Assembly (NCBI GenBank): GCA_046349855.1
Contig: JAXMBM010000006.1
Span: 1-64,000 of the forward strand
Origin: CAIXSC01 sp046349855
Lineage (GTDB): Bacteria > Planctomycetota > Planctomycetia > Pirellulales > Pirellulaceae
Direction of reading: 5' to 3'
DNA length: 64,000 nucleotides
Both the position numbers and the translations under genes were made by a program. Shown here piece by piece: positions 45,469-54,176 of this stretch (positions are counted from its first letter, which is position 1; every line of letters begins with the position of its first letter). Below the pieces are notes generated by a model that made no database searches, had not been told where the DNA came from, and saw only the letters and a program-made list of their open reading frames with translations.

Positions 45469-47385
45469 TCAGGATTTCTTGGCCTTGGTGCCGGGGCGGG
45501 CCTTGACCCCCGGCTTCCGGACCCAGGCGTCGGCCAGCTGAGCCGGGCTGCCACCGAACGCGTCGGCGAAGGCCTTGTCGAAGGCGGTTCCCTGTCGCAG
45601 CTGGTCGAGCAGTTTGGGGAAACGCTTGCCGTCATTCATCAGGTACTGAACAAAGCTGTAATTGGCGACGTCGTTGAACTCCGGGGGGAGCTTGCCGTTG
45701 ATGGCATCGTCGGCGCTGGCCATGGCGGCCAGGGCCGCGGGTACCTGTTCATTCCAGGAAACGACCCGGGGATCTGCCGAATTGAGTTTGGCGGCGGCGG
45801 CGCGGGCCGCGCCGTCGGCGAACCAGCGGGGGACTTTACCCAGGCTGGCAATGTACGCCCCAGCCAGTTGCTGGCCGACGAGCGTTTCCAGGGAGTATTC
45901 GCTGTTGCGAGGCAGCACGAGGGCCCCATAGGCGTCGACCGTGTTGAAGTTCCAATGTCCCCGCCATTCCTTGGGGATTTGCCGGCGCTCGACCATCTGG
46001 CCGAACTCGCTGTAGTCGTACCGTTCGCTGAAGACGAACAGCGACATGCGGCCCTTGACAAGGGGCTGGTCAGGGGCGGCCCGGAACAGTTCGGCGACCT
46101 GTGGCGCCATCGCTTCGGCCCGGGCGCCGATGTCGGCCAGCGTCGCCTCGCCCACGTTGCCCAGCACCAGGAAATTGGCCGATTCGAAGCGGGTCGGGGT
46201 CGAACCGGGCATGCCGAGTTTCCAGTTTTCGCCCGCCAGTTTGGCCCGATCAGCGCTGAGCTGAGCATGGGTGGCCCCTTTGGCCCGAGCCAGGGCGGCT
46301 ACCTGGGCGACGTTCTGATTGGCGTCTCCGCCGTCAAAGCGAGCCCCTTCGGCGATCCACTTCTCGAATTTCGCAAGGACCTCATCCGACAGGGGATCCC
46401 GTCCCACGGGCATCCGCTGCCCGCCACCGGTCCCCTTGAGCTTCTTGATGATCAGACTCTCCTCGGGCTTGCCCGGGACGAGGGGCGGGCCGGCGTCGCC
46501 GCCTTTGAGGAGGGCCGTGAAATTGATCAGGCTGAAATTCTCTCGAGGCCGCATGGTGCCATGGCAGTTGGTGCAGTTGGCGGCCAGGACTGGGGCAATA
46601 TCCCGCGCAAAGCTCACCGTCTCCTGGCCCGTGGCTGCCGTCACCGTGAGCATCGGACCCGTATCGGGTTTGGCGTTTGGATTGAGGCGGGTAAGGTTCT
46701 CCTGTTCGTTCTGCCCGTCGAATTTCGCGCCGTCCGTAATCCATTTCTTGAGGGTCGCCAGTTCCTCGGCGCTCACTTTGAGTCCACCGCGGGGCATGTC
46801 GCCGCTCTCGATCACCTCGATCAGCCGGCTACCGACCGGATCGCCAGGGAAGATGACTTTGCCGGCCGGTGGGCCTTTCATCAGGTTGGCGAAATTCGAC
46901 ATGCTGAACATGCCGCGAGCATTGTTGACGTGACAGCCACCACACTTGCCGACGAGGATCGGCACGATGTGCGTGGAGAACGCCAGCGGTCCCGCCGGAG
47001 TACCGCCCGGCTTGCCCGCGGGTTTCCCCTCGGGTTTCCCTGCCGCGGCGAGGTCGCTCAGCTTCTTCAAAGCCGGAAGTTCAATCCCTTCCAGCTCGAG
47101 CAATGCGTGGGCCCGTTCGAGCTTGGCATGCAGCGCTTCCAGGAACGGAACCAGCGCCGCGTCGGCCATCGCCAGTTTCTCGACCTGAGCCTGCACGTCC
47201 TTGACGATCTGCGCCGATTCGGCATGCTTCCCCTGTTTGAAGAGGTTGCCTGCTTTGGTCAGCGCCACGCTGAGTGTCGAGATTTCCTCGCGCTGAGCGG
47301 CGTTAGGAGCCGCTTCACTGCGCGCCGGCAGTACTCCCAGCGTGATGGCCACCGCCAGCCAGAACCCACGGTATCGTCCCCACAT
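45469..47385 (-). CDS. tandem planctomycete cytochrome fused to peptidase-MA-like domain lacking HExxH
   Basis: A 638-residue secreted protein. A signal peptide (about 7-24, 'FWLAVAITLGVLPARSEA') and a helical segment precede two cytochrome-like domains, each with CxxCH ('VGKCGGCHVNNARGMFS'; 'AANCTNCHGTMRP') and a 'MPRGG' or 'MPVGR' loop that may give the axial Met. The C-terminal 200 residues resemble the DUF1570/peptidase-MA fold ('FLVLGNVGEATLADI', 'LFVFSERYDYSEFGQMVE', 'YSFVQYLMNDG'), but the position expected to hold HExxH reads 'LETLVGQQLAGAYI', so the zinc site is lost. It is likely a redox protein whose protease-like domain is a binding module. The ATG at 47385 has GAGAGG upstream. 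Transcription is probably separate from cysE, 190 bp upstream. Confidence 0.82.
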   Translation of the reverse strand: MWGRYRGFWLAVAITLGVLPARSEAAPNAAQREEISTLSVALTKAGNLFKQGKHAESAQIVKDVQAQVEKLAMADAALVPFLEALHAKLERAHALLELEGIELPALKKLSDLAAAGKPEGKPAGKPGGTPAGPLAFSTHIVPILVGKCGGCHVNNARGMFSMSNFANLMKGPPAGKVIFPGDPVGSRLIEVIESGDMPRGGLKVSAEELATLKKWITDGAKFDGQNEQENLTRLNPNAKPDTGPMLTVTAATGQETVSFARDIAPVLAANCTNCHGTMRPRENFSLINFTALLKGGDAGPPLVPGKPEESLIIKKLKGTGGGQRMPVGRDPLSDEVLAKFEKWIAEGARFDGGDANQNVAQVAALARAKGATHAQLSADRAKLAGENWKLGMPGSTPTRFESANFLVLGNVGEATLADIGARAEAMAPQVAELFRAAPDQPLVKGRMSLFVFSERYDYSEFGQMVERRQIPKEWRGHWNFNTVDAYGALVLPRNSEYSLETLVGQQLAGAYIASLGKVPRWFADGAARAAAAKLNSADPRVVSWNEQVPAALAAMASADDAINGKLPPEFNDVANYSFVQYLMNDGKRFPKLLDQLRQGTAFDKAFADAFGGSPAQLADAWVRKPGVKARPGTKAKKS

Positions 47386-47574
47386 ACGGACCTCTCTCCG
47401 CCAACGCGCTCGCGTCATCTGCGGATGGTCGGCGACGGCCCTCGCAGGCCGACCCCGTTGGCCGGCCCCGATTGCGGCGAAGCCTCTCCCGCCATCACAC
47501 GGAGAGAGTATAAGACAAAGCGCCGGGAGTTCCTAGCGAAGCGTGCCGACAGGCAGCGCCGGCGGGCCCGGAGG

Positions 47575-48543
47575 CTAGATCTGGTAATTGACTTCCGGGA
47601 GCAGCTCGTCGGGCGTCTCGCTGCGGATCCGCAGTTTGGGCTTTTCCATGACGACCGTCGTGTGCGGATCGACGCTATGCGTCAACCAGACGCTGGAGCC
47701 AACCACTGAGTCATGGCCCACGACGGTACGGCCTCCCAGGATCGTGGCGTTGGCGTAAATGACCACGCGATCCTCGATCGTCGGATGGCGTTTGGAATCC
47801 CGAATCAGGTTCCCACTGGCATCCGTCGGGAAACTCAACGCTCCCAGGGTCACCCCCTGATAGATCTTCACCTGCGTCCCGATTTCACACGTCTGGCCAA
47901 TCACCACGCCCGTACCGTGGTCAATGAAAAAGTACGGGCCGATCGTGGCGCCTGGGTGGATATCGATGCCGGTCTGACGATGAGCGTATTCGGTCATCAT
48001 GCGGGGGATGAAGGGGACTCCCAGCCGGTACAGCGCGTGGGCCAGCCGATAGACCGTGATGGCCTCCAGTCCCGGATAGCAGAAGATGACTTCATCGGGA
48101 CTCTGGCAGGCCGGGTCGCCCGCGTAGGCCGCTTCGACATCGGTCGCCAGCAGCCTGCGGAGGTCCGGGAGCGTCTCCAGGAAGGCGATCGCCATCGCCT
48201 GCCCCTTGGCTTCATAATCGACGGGCGTATCGCAGCCGGCGGTGACGCCGCGCACTCGGCTGTCGTGCTGCAGCGCGCGAGCGATCTGCCGTGTGAGTGT
48301 GTCGTGCAGGCCGTCGATCAGATCGCCGACGTGGTAGGTCACGTTGCCGATATGGAGTCCTTCGCGGCGGCGATACCCCGGGAAAATGATCTCGGTCAGA
48401 TCCTGGATCGCCGAAATCACTTCCTCGTACCGGGGCAGCGGGCAATGCCCCAGATGATTGATCGTCTTGAGCTGACGATAGGTGTCGACGATGCGGTCGG
48501 TGAGTTGCGGGAGCTGTTCCTTGAGGCGCAGGTCGGATGCCAT
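47575..48543 (-). CDS. cysE: serine O-acetyltransferase
   Basis: Transfers acetyl from acetyl-CoA to L-serine, giving O-acetylserine for cysteine synthesis in the cytoplasm. The 322 residues show an N-terminal helical domain (about 1-190) and a left-handed beta-helix of hexapeptide repeats with the family signature 'DIHPGATIGPYFFIDHGTGV', 'VIGQTCEIGTQVKIYQGVTL' and 'NATILGGRTVVGHDSVVGSS'. The catalytic His lies in 'FIDHGTG'. The helical domain is longer than in enteric CysE, as in the larger plant/planctomycete-type enzymes. The C-terminal Ile ('EVNYQI') matches the tail usually needed for binding to cysteine synthase, so a complex with CysK is likely. Palindromes in the 333-bp upstream spacer may control it. 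Confidence 0.93.
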   Translation of the reverse strand: MASDLRLKEQLPQLTDRIVDTYRQLKTINHLGHCPLPRYEEVISAIQDLTEIIFPGYRRREGLHIGNVTYHVGDLIDGLHDTLTRQIARALQHDSRVRGVTAGCDTPVDYEAKGQAMAIAFLETLPDLRRLLATDVEAAYAGDPACQSPDEVIFCYPGLEAITVYRLAHALYRLGVPFIPRMMTEYAHRQTGIDIHPGATIGPYFFIDHGTGVVIGQTCEIGTQVKIYQGVTLGALSFPTDASGNLIRDSKRHPTIEDRVVIYANATILGGRTVVGHDSVVGSSVWLTHSVDPHTTVVMEKPKLRIRSETPDELLPEVNYQI

Positions 48544-48876
48544 GGGAATCTCGCGGGAGGCCGGCAGGGAAGACGGCAGGAGGGAGGCGGGGAGAGGACG
48601 GCGGTTTCGCGCGAAACCGCCACGACCGGTACCGGCTTAAGCCGGCCCAGTACAGACGCACTGCCGGGAGATCTGCGGGCGAACGGCCATGCACCCCACT
48701 GACATGCGCCCCATCCTCAAACTTCGCCAACCGGGCAAACTGGCTGGACTCTGACGGCGCGGTCGGTCGGCTACGGTGGCGCCGGCACCATCCGACCGCT
48801 TGGAACCATTCTTCGGATCGTCGTCCCCGGAGAATTCAGTCGATTTGCCCCCCGGGGCTGGCCCGCCTGCGGCCGA
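48544..48876. other. spacer between EF-G-like gene and cysE with two palindromes
   Basis: This 333-bp stretch has no credible gene. It holds a 10-bp perfect hairpin (48600-48621, arms GGCGGTTTCG and CGAAACCGCC) and a 14-bp palindrome (48632-48645, CCGGCTTAAGCCGG), 57-102 bp upstream of the cysE start. They could form a terminator for the EF-G-like transcript or a leader structure for cysE. No T tract follows. Confidence 0.5.
48600..48621 (-). terminator. strong hairpin upstream of cysE
   Basis: Perfect 10-bp stem with a 2-base nominal loop (GGCGGTTTCG-CG-CGAAACCGCC), 57 bp before the cysE ATG and about 255 bp after the EF-G-like stop. Could be a terminator, attenuator or protein site. Confidence 0.4.
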
Positions 48877-50973
48877 CTACTCTTCTTCCTCTTCGTGGAG
48901 CTTCGCCTTGGAGATGATCTCCTGCTGGATGTTCCCGGGCATCACGTCGTAATGACTGAACTCCATGGTGAAACTCCCCTGCCCCCCCGTCATGCTCGAC
49001 AGCGTCCGGGCGTAGGTGGTGACTTCCCGCAGCGGCACTTCGGCGTAGACGGTCTGGAATCCGCCGCCGGCAGCGTCGCTCCCCTGCACTCGTCCGTTGC
49101 GGCTCGACATGTCGCTGTACACGTCTCCCATGTGAGCTTCCGGGACGGTGATCGACATCTTGACCACCGGTTCCAGCAAGGCGGGACGCGCCTGTTGAAA
49201 CACGTTGCGGAAACACATCGAGCCGGCGGTCTTGAAGGCGGCTTCCGAACTGTCGACGTCGTGGTACTTGCCGAAGTGCACGTCGACGCACACGTTCTGC
49301 ACCTGGTAGCCCGCGATGACTCCCCGCGCCATCCGCTCCTTGAACCCCTTTTCGATGGCGGGCAGGAAGTTCGACGGAATCGAACCGCCGACGACGGAGT
49401 TGACCCAGAGGAAGTTGTTATCCGCGTCGTAGTGGAATTCCTTGAGCGACGGGAAACGCTCCTTGGTGCAGAACTCCTTCGGATCCACCCCCCGCGGCAA
49501 CGGCAGCATGCGGATATGCACCTCGCCAAACTGACCGCGGCCACCCGACTGCTTCTTGTGCCGATAGCTGCCTTCGGCCGACGCCTGAATCGTCTCGCGG
49601 AAAGGGATCTTGGGTGGTTTCGTCTCGACATCCAGTTTCTCGCGGCGGTGCAGCCGTTCGCGGATGATCGTGAGGTGCAGCTCGCTCATTCCCATCACCA
49701 CCATTTCGTGAGTCTGGGGATCGCGATCGACCTTGAATGTGGGGTCCTCCTCGGCCACCTTGTGCATGGCCCCCGACAACTTGGTTTCGTCGTTGCGGCT
49801 CTTGGGCAGCACCGCCAGTCCGACCATCGGTCGCGGATACACGACCTCCGGCAGCGCATAGTCCCCCAGCATGGTCCCGGTGTGCAGATCCTCGGTCTTG
49901 GCGATCGCCACGATTTCTCCCGGGCCAGCCTCTTCCACCGCGTGGCTCTCGGACCCCTGCAGTTCCAGGATCGGACCGAGCTTGATCCCTTTGCGCGCCG
50001 CGGAAGCATGGACGGTCTCGTCCCGCTTGATCTTTCCCGAGTACACCCGCACGAAACTCAGCTTCTGCACGAACGGATCGATGCGCGTGCGAAAGACGCG
50101 GGCGATCAGTGGGCCCTGCGCATCGGGTACCACCGTGTGCTCCTGGCCATCCTTGGTGGCGACCCGCTCCACGTCGAACGGAGCCGGTCCATCCTCGGCG
50201 AGGAAGTCGAGCAGTTCCTTGACGCCGATGTCGTTCTTGGCCGAGCAGCAGAGGATGGGAACGATAGTCCGATGCGCGATCGCGTGTTCGAACAGATGCG
50301 CGACTTCGTCGTGCGTCGGCATCACCCCTTCCAGGTACTTCTCCAGCGCCTGTGCATCGGTCTGGACAATCATTTCCACCACGTCGTCGTGCAGCGATGC
50401 CGGCGGAATGACCGCGTCGTGCGTGTCGGCGGGCATTTCCATCACGTCCGCCACACCGCGGAGCGTGGGACCGATTCCCAGGGGAACGTTCAGCAGCACG
50501 CACTGATTGCCCCACAGCTCGCGAATCGAATCCACCAGCGCGGGGAAATCGATGTTGTCGCCGTCGAGCTTGTTGATGACGATCAGTTTTCCCAGGCCGG
50601 CACGTTCGGCCTCCTGCCAGACGCGACGCGTGTTCACGGCGATGCCGGTCTGGGCATTAATCACAATGACGGCCAGATCGACTCCCGCCAGAGCACCGAT
50701 CGTCTGGCCGATGAAGTCCGGATATCCGGGGGTATCCAGGATGTTGAACCGCCGACCGAGATGCGCGAGGTGCGTGAGCTTCGCCTCGATCGTGTACTTG
50801 TGTTGTTTCTCCTCGGGATCGAAATCGCCGATGCTGGTGCCATTCTCCACACTGGGATGGGTGGCGACCGCCCCCGTCCGCTCCAGCATCCGGTCGATCA
50901 GTGTCGTCTTCCCGACCGCCCCGTGTCCTACCAACGCCATGTTGCGGATGTCTTCGACCTTGACCTTCGCCAT
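48877..50973 (-). CDS. elongation factor G-like translational GTPase (EF-G II type)
   Basis: A 698-residue ribosome-associated GTPase. G motifs are clear: 'GHGAVGKTTL' (G1), 'DTPGYPDFIG' (G3), 'NKLDGD' (G4), 'CCSAKNDIG' (G5); domains II-V follow, including 'SGGRGQFGEVHIRMLPLPRG' in domain IV and 'GNIQQEIISKAK' at the end. The Ser/Ala pattern in G1 and the short switch-I region ('ENGTSIGDFDPEE') differ from canonical EF-G ('GHIDHGKTT'-type context) and match the EF-G2 paralogue group. It probably is not the main translocase. The ATG at 50973 is preceded by AAAGGAAC; the long frame to 51138 overlaps hisA and is rejected. It follows hisA by 97 bp. Confidence 0.9.
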   Translation of the reverse strand: MAKVKVEDIRNMALVGHGAVGKTTLIDRMLERTGAVATHPSVENGTSIGDFDPEEKQHKYTIEAKLTHLAHLGRRFNILDTPGYPDFIGQTIGALAGVDLAVIVINAQTGIAVNTRRVWQEAERAGLGKLIVINKLDGDNIDFPALVDSIRELWGNQCVLLNVPLGIGPTLRGVADVMEMPADTHDAVIPPASLHDDVVEMIVQTDAQALEKYLEGVMPTHDEVAHLFEHAIAHRTIVPILCCSAKNDIGVKELLDFLAEDGPAPFDVERVATKDGQEHTVVPDAQGPLIARVFRTRIDPFVQKLSFVRVYSGKIKRDETVHASAARKGIKLGPILELQGSESHAVEEAGPGEIVAIAKTEDLHTGTMLGDYALPEVVYPRPMVGLAVLPKSRNDETKLSGAMHKVAEEDPTFKVDRDPQTHEMVVMGMSELHLTIIRERLHRREKLDVETKPPKIPFRETIQASAEGSYRHKKQSGGRGQFGEVHIRMLPLPRGVDPKEFCTKERFPSLKEFHYDADNNFLWVNSVVGGSIPSNFLPAIEKGFKERMARGVIAGYQVQNVCVDVHFGKYHDVDSSEAAFKTAGSMCFRNVFQQARPALLEPVVKMSITVPEAHMGDVYSDMSSRNGRVQGSDAAGGGFQTVYAEVPLREVTTYARTLSSMTGGQGSFTMEFSHYDVMPGNIQQEIISKAKLHEEEEE

Positions 50974-51070
50974 GCCCGTTCCTTTGCAGCGATAACTCGA
51001 AGTCAACCCTTGCCTGGAATCGCCGTCGTCCGGCGGCGGGCTATCCCGCTGCGCGGGCGGTCGGCCAATA

Positions 51071-51811
51071 TCATCCTCCTCCCGCGGCCCGCAGCGCGTC
51101 GGCCAGCGACAGAGTGCCCTCGTAGAGACTGCGGCCAATGATGCAGCCCGCCACGCCGATCGACCGCAGGCGAGTCACGTCCGCCGCCGACGTCACTCCA
51201 CCGGAGGCAATGATCGGGACCGTGACCGTCTGCTGCAGTTCTTCCACCGCCGCGAAATTGGGACCTTCCAGCATGCCGTCGCGGGAAATGTCGGTGTAGA
51301 TGAGAGCCGACAACGGCTCGTCGTCAAACTGCCGAGCCAGCCGAGTTGCCGGGACCGTGCTCACCTTGAGCCAGCCCTCGGTCGCGACTAGCCCCCCCTT
51401 GGCGTCGATGCCCAACGCCAGCTGCTGAGGAAACTGCTGGCACATGGCCCGGAACCAGTCGGCCTCCTGCAGAGCCTTCGTGCCGATGATCAGCCGGGTC
51501 AGGCCCAGTTCGAGCAGGCGGCGAATCGCATTTTCCTCGCGAACTCCCCCGCCCAACTGGCAGGGGACCGAAACGGCCCGCACGATCGCCGTGATGGCGG
51601 CCAGATTGGCCTGAGTCCCGTCGCGGGCGCCATCCAGGTCCACCAGGTGCAGGCAGCGTGCTCCCTGATCGACCCAGCGCTGAGCCATGGCGACGGGGTC
51701 GTCGCCGAACACGGTCTCGCGGGAATAATCCCCCTGCACCAGCCGCACACACTTGCCGCCCCGCAAGTCGATGGCTGGCCAGATCTGAAACGGAACCGCG
51801 CGGTTGTTCAT
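51071..51811 (-). CDS. hisA: HisA, phosphoribosylformimino-5-aminoimidazole carboxamide ribotide isomerase
   Basis: Fourth-step enzyme of histidine biosynthesis, an Amadori isomerase with a (beta/alpha)8 barrel and two phosphate sites. The 246 residues show the catalytic Asp in 'WPAIDLRGGKCVRLVQGDY', 'HLVDLDGARDG', 'QLGGGVREENAIRRLLELG', 'IGTKAL', the second acid in 'YTDISRDGMLEGPN', and the phosphate-binding 'IIASGGVTSAADV' and 'GVAGCIIGRSLYEG'. Length is usual. It lies 84 bp downstream of hisH on the same strand, as in many his operons, but hisF and others are absent here, so the pathway genes are scattered. Confidence 0.95.
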   Translation of the reverse strand: MNNRAVPFQIWPAIDLRGGKCVRLVQGDYSRETVFGDDPVAMAQRWVDQGARCLHLVDLDGARDGTQANLAAITAIVRAVSVPCQLGGGVREENAIRRLLELGLTRLIIGTKALQEADWFRAMCQQFPQQLALGIDAKGGLVATEGWLKVSTVPATRLARQFDDEPLSALIYTDISRDGMLEGPNFAAVEELQQTVTVPIIASGGVTSAADVTRLRSIGVAGCIIGRSLYEGTLSLADALRAAGGG

Positions 51812-51895
51812 GCGTCCCCCACGCTGCTTGAGATGGGGTCAAATATCCCACAGGCGTATCCGCCTCGCAAGCCAGGGCACCGAGCCGCGTACGAC

Positions 51896-52513
51896 TCAGG
51901 CGGTCGGCTGGAGCTCGGCGAAATTGCGCAGCAACTGCAATCCGTCCGCCTGGCTCTTTTCAGGATGGAACTGCGTGGCAAACACGTTGTCCCGCCAGAC
52001 CATGGCACAAAACGGTACTCCGTAGGTCGTCTCGATGGCCTGCACGGCCGGATCGTCCGGCACCACGTAGTACGAGTGCACGAAATAGAAATACGTCCCG
52101 TCCCGCAAGCCCTGCAGCAGCGGAGCCGGGCGGACAAAGCGTCCCTGGTTCCAGCCCATGTGCGGGACCTTGTACTCGCGCGGCAAAGCAAATCGCACCA
52201 CTTTCCCGGGGAGAATCCCCAACCCTGCGAACTCTCCACCCTCGTATCCCACGTCGAACAGCAACTGCAGCCCCAGGCAGATTCCCAGGAACGGCTTTCC
52301 CGCAGCCACGCACTCGCGGATCGGCTCCACCAGCCCCCGCGCTCGCAGCTCGGCCATCGCGTCGCCGAACGCTCCCACTCCCGGCAACACAATCTTGTCC
52401 GCCGCGGCCAGTCGCGCCGGATCGCTGGTAATCTCGGCCGTATGACCGACGCGTTCGAACCCCTTCTGAACGCTGCGCAGGTTCCCCATCTGATAATCGA
52501 TGATGGCAATCAT
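51896..52513 (-). CDS. hisH: HisH, imidazole glycerol phosphate synthase glutaminase subunit
   Basis: Class I glutamine amidotransferase that makes ammonia for HisF. The 205 residues start 'MIAIIDYQMGNLRSVQKGFE'. The nucleophile Cys is in 'GKPFLGICLGLQLLFDVG', the oxyanion strand is 'VLPGVGAFGDAM', and the His/Glu pair is in 'TQFHPEKSQ'. 'HMGWNQ' is also typical. Length is normal. The ATG at 52513 places the first strand at the N-terminus; an ATG three codons upstream (52522) is equally possible. No clear ribosome site precedes either. First of hisH-hisA-EF-G. Confidence 0.94.
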   Translation of the reverse strand: MIAIIDYQMGNLRSVQKGFERVGHTAEITSDPARLAAADKIVLPGVGAFGDAMAELRARGLVEPIRECVAAGKPFLGICLGLQLLFDVGYEGGEFAGLGILPGKVVRFALPREYKVPHMGWNQGRFVRPAPLLQGLRDGTYFYFVHSYYVVPDDPAVQAIETTYGVPFCAMVWRDNVFATQFHPEKSQADGLQLLRNFAELQPTA

Positions 52514-52560
52514 GGATCTCATTGTAGCAGGCTTGGGGGACGCGGCTCAGGGGCCTGAGT

Positions 52561-52578
52561 GGACGCGATTTCGCGTCC
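52561..52578 (-). terminator. small hairpin downstream of the OmpA-like gene
   Basis: GGACGCGA-TT-TCGCGTCC, a perfect 8-bp stem, between the OmpA-like gene (ends 52673) and the hisH start. It lies 95 bp after the stop and has no T tract, so termination is only suggested. Confidence 0.35.
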
Positions 52579-52672
52579 GACGGTCGTTCCGTCCGCTGGT
52601 GCGGGCCGTCAGCGGCGGACGGGAAGAGCGTTGTACGGTCAGGCCACCCGCAGCTCAGAATGGGGCCGCCCG

Positions 52673-53503
52673 CTAGCGGCCGTCGATCGTCTCGGGATAG
52701 ATCACGATTTCGACCCGCCGATTCTTCGTTCGCCCATCGGCCGTCGAGTTCGCGGCGCGCGGATGATTCGCTCCGTGCCCGACCACGAACAGTTGCTGAG
52801 GAGGCAGGCGATTGCGTTGCACCAGTTGATCGAGGACGGCGGTCGCCTGGGCCGTTGTCAGCTGATGGGAAGACGACGCCAGCGCCGGGTTGGCTCCACC
52901 GTCCGCATGGGCCTCGATACCGACGCGCTGCCGCGGATAGGTGCGGAGAATGGCCGTCGCGACCTGATCGAGCGCCAGGTAGGCGGTCGGCTGCAATTGC
53001 GTGCCACCTCCCACAAACAGCTGGTCGGTCGGCAACTCGATGCGGATCACGTCCCCATCCTGCCGTACGGAAATCCCCGGAATCTCCACCGGCAGCAACG
53101 TCTGGCGAATGCTGCTGTTGGCCGTGATCACCGCCCCCCCACGCCGCTGATACGAGGCCATGAGGGTCTCGAGCTTCTGTTCGGCGTCCTGGCGAGCGAC
53201 CTGGGAGTCGCGAAGCTGCTGGGCGGAGTCCTGCAGCTGGCGCTGGAGCAGGGAAACCTGCTCGCGCATCACTTGAACCTGCTGAGTGGTCTGGGCAAGC
53301 TGCGCGTGGAGGTCCCGATTGTTGGCGTCCAACTGCCCGGAACGGCGGTTGAGCTCGGCCAACTGGGCCTCATAGGGCTGTTGCTGTCCCGCTTGCTGCC
53401 AGGCGCTGGTCTGGCCAGCGGGCGCAAACGGATTGCTGTTGCAGCCCACCAGCAGTGCCCATCCGGCTGCGACTGCCAGCGCACCGCCCACCCATGTGCG
53501 CAT
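52673..53503 (-). CDS. OmpA-like peptidoglycan-binding lipoprotein
   Basis: A 276-residue envelope protein. The signal ends in a lipobox 'LLVGC' with Cys21, so it is probably lipidated. Residues about 40-115 form a Gln-rich coiled coil ('QLAQTTQQVQVMREQVSLLQ'), and the C-terminal 130 residues are an OmpA-like domain ('ILRTYPRQRVGIEAHAD', 'LVQRNRLPPQQLFVVGHG', 'NRRVEIVI') that usually binds meso-DAP peptidoglycan. The layout resembles Pal/YfiB-type or trimeric tether proteins that link membrane and wall. AAGGAGGGGAG directly before the ATG is an excellent ribosome site and fixes the start. Planctomycetes do have peptidoglycan, so wall binding is plausible. Confidence 0.88.
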   Translation of the reverse strand: MRTWVGGALAVAAGWALLVGCNSNPFAPAGQTSAWQQAGQQQPYEAQLAELNRRSGQLDANNRDLHAQLAQTTQQVQVMREQVSLLQRQLQDSAQQLRDSQVARQDAEQKLETLMASYQRRGGAVITANSSIRQTLLPVEIPGISVRQDGDVIRIELPTDQLFVGGGTQLQPTAYLALDQVATAILRTYPRQRVGIEAHADGGANPALASSSHQLTTAQATAVLDQLVQRNRLPPQQLFVVGHGANHPRAANSTADGRTKNRRVEIVIYPETIDGR

Positions 53504-53569
53504 CTCCCCTCCTTCCTTGGAAATCGCGCGGATCGTAGCAATCCCTGCCACGAGCAACAAGATCGATTC

Positions 53570-53596
53570 GGGAGGCTCCTGGACAAGGAGCCTCCC
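53570..53596 (-). terminator. terminator hairpin after the metal-binding protein gene
   Basis: Perfect 11-bp stem (GGGAGGCTCCT / AGGAGCCTCCC) with a 5-base loop, 34 bp after the stop of the minus-strand gene ending at 53630; a short T-containing stretch (GATCTTGTTG) follows within 10 bases. It also separates that gene from the OmpA-like gene. Confidence 0.7.
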
Positions 53597-53629
53597 GTAA
53601 CCTGATTCCCGAGACGCCGGCCGGTCGAC

Positions 53630-54073
53630 TTACTTGCCGACCTTGAAGCCCGCCTTCTCGAACGCCGCGTCGCTGAAGACCAGCGCGGCCTGCTCGTCAC
53701 CCTTCGCGCCCGCGACCTTCCCCTGGCAGTTTTCGCAGCAGAAGTAGACCTTCGCGCCACCCACGTCCACGACCTTGTCGGCCTTGCACGGGGCCCCGGA
53801 CACCGGGCACTTCGACTGCTTCGCCTGGCCCGTGATGACCAACTGCTGATTGGCTTTCACGGCCAGCGCCGACGGACCGTCGTCGAACTTCTTCTTGCAG
53901 TTGCCGCAGCAGAAGAACACCTTGCCGCCCTTGTAATCCGACGCATTGGCGGCCTTGGCCGGCTGACTGCCTGCCACCAGGCACTTCACGCCTTCCAGCT
54001 TCACGTCGGCGGCCCAGGCCGTCGCCATCAGCAACGCCGGCACCACGCACCCCACCAGAACTCGCTTCATCAT
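53630..54073 (-). CDS. exported protein with two TRASH/YHS-like metal-binding domains
   Basis: A 147-residue protein with a signal peptide (about 4-21, 'LVGCVVPALLMATAWA'). Two halves of about 60 residues each carry a paired-Cys block, 'VFFCCGNCKKKFDD' and 'VYFCCENCQGKVAG', each preceded by a lone Cys ('VKCLVAGS'; 'SKCPVSGAPCKAD'). This is the TRASH/YHS pattern (C...CxxC) that binds soft metals such as copper or mercury. Two domains in tandem suggest a periplasmic metal buffer or sensor. Start is one of two adjacent Met codons (54073 or 54070) behind GAGGGAC. A near-consensus promoter lies upstream. Confidence 0.82.
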   Translation of the reverse strand: MMKRVLVGCVVPALLMATAWAADVKLEGVKCLVAGSQPAKAANASDYKGGKVFFCCGNCKKKFDDGPSALAVKANQQLVITGQAKQSKCPVSGAPCKADKVVDVGGAKVYFCCENCQGKVAGAKGDEQAALVFSDAAFEKAGFKVGK

Positions 54074-54146
54074 GTTTCGTCCCTCACTCTTGACGACCAC
54101 GATTGCATAAACACCGCGCGGTTCCCGCGGAACCGATCCAGCCGCG

Positions 54147-54176
54147 CTTATAGGAGACAGCGTTACCCGGTGTCAA
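54147..54176 (-). promoter_or_regulatory. near-consensus sigma-70 promoter of the metal-binding gene
   Basis: On the minus strand TTGACA (54176-54171) is a perfect -35, followed by 18 bp and TATAAG (54152-54147), 5/6 of the -10. The predicted transcript starts near 54140, about 65 bases before the ATG at 54073. It is the best promoter match in the window. Confidence 0.8.

Noticed and set aside
48895..51141. Plus-strand 748-codon open frame across the EF-G-like gene
   Set aside because: His-rich antisense of a clear GTPase with all G motifs on the minus strand.
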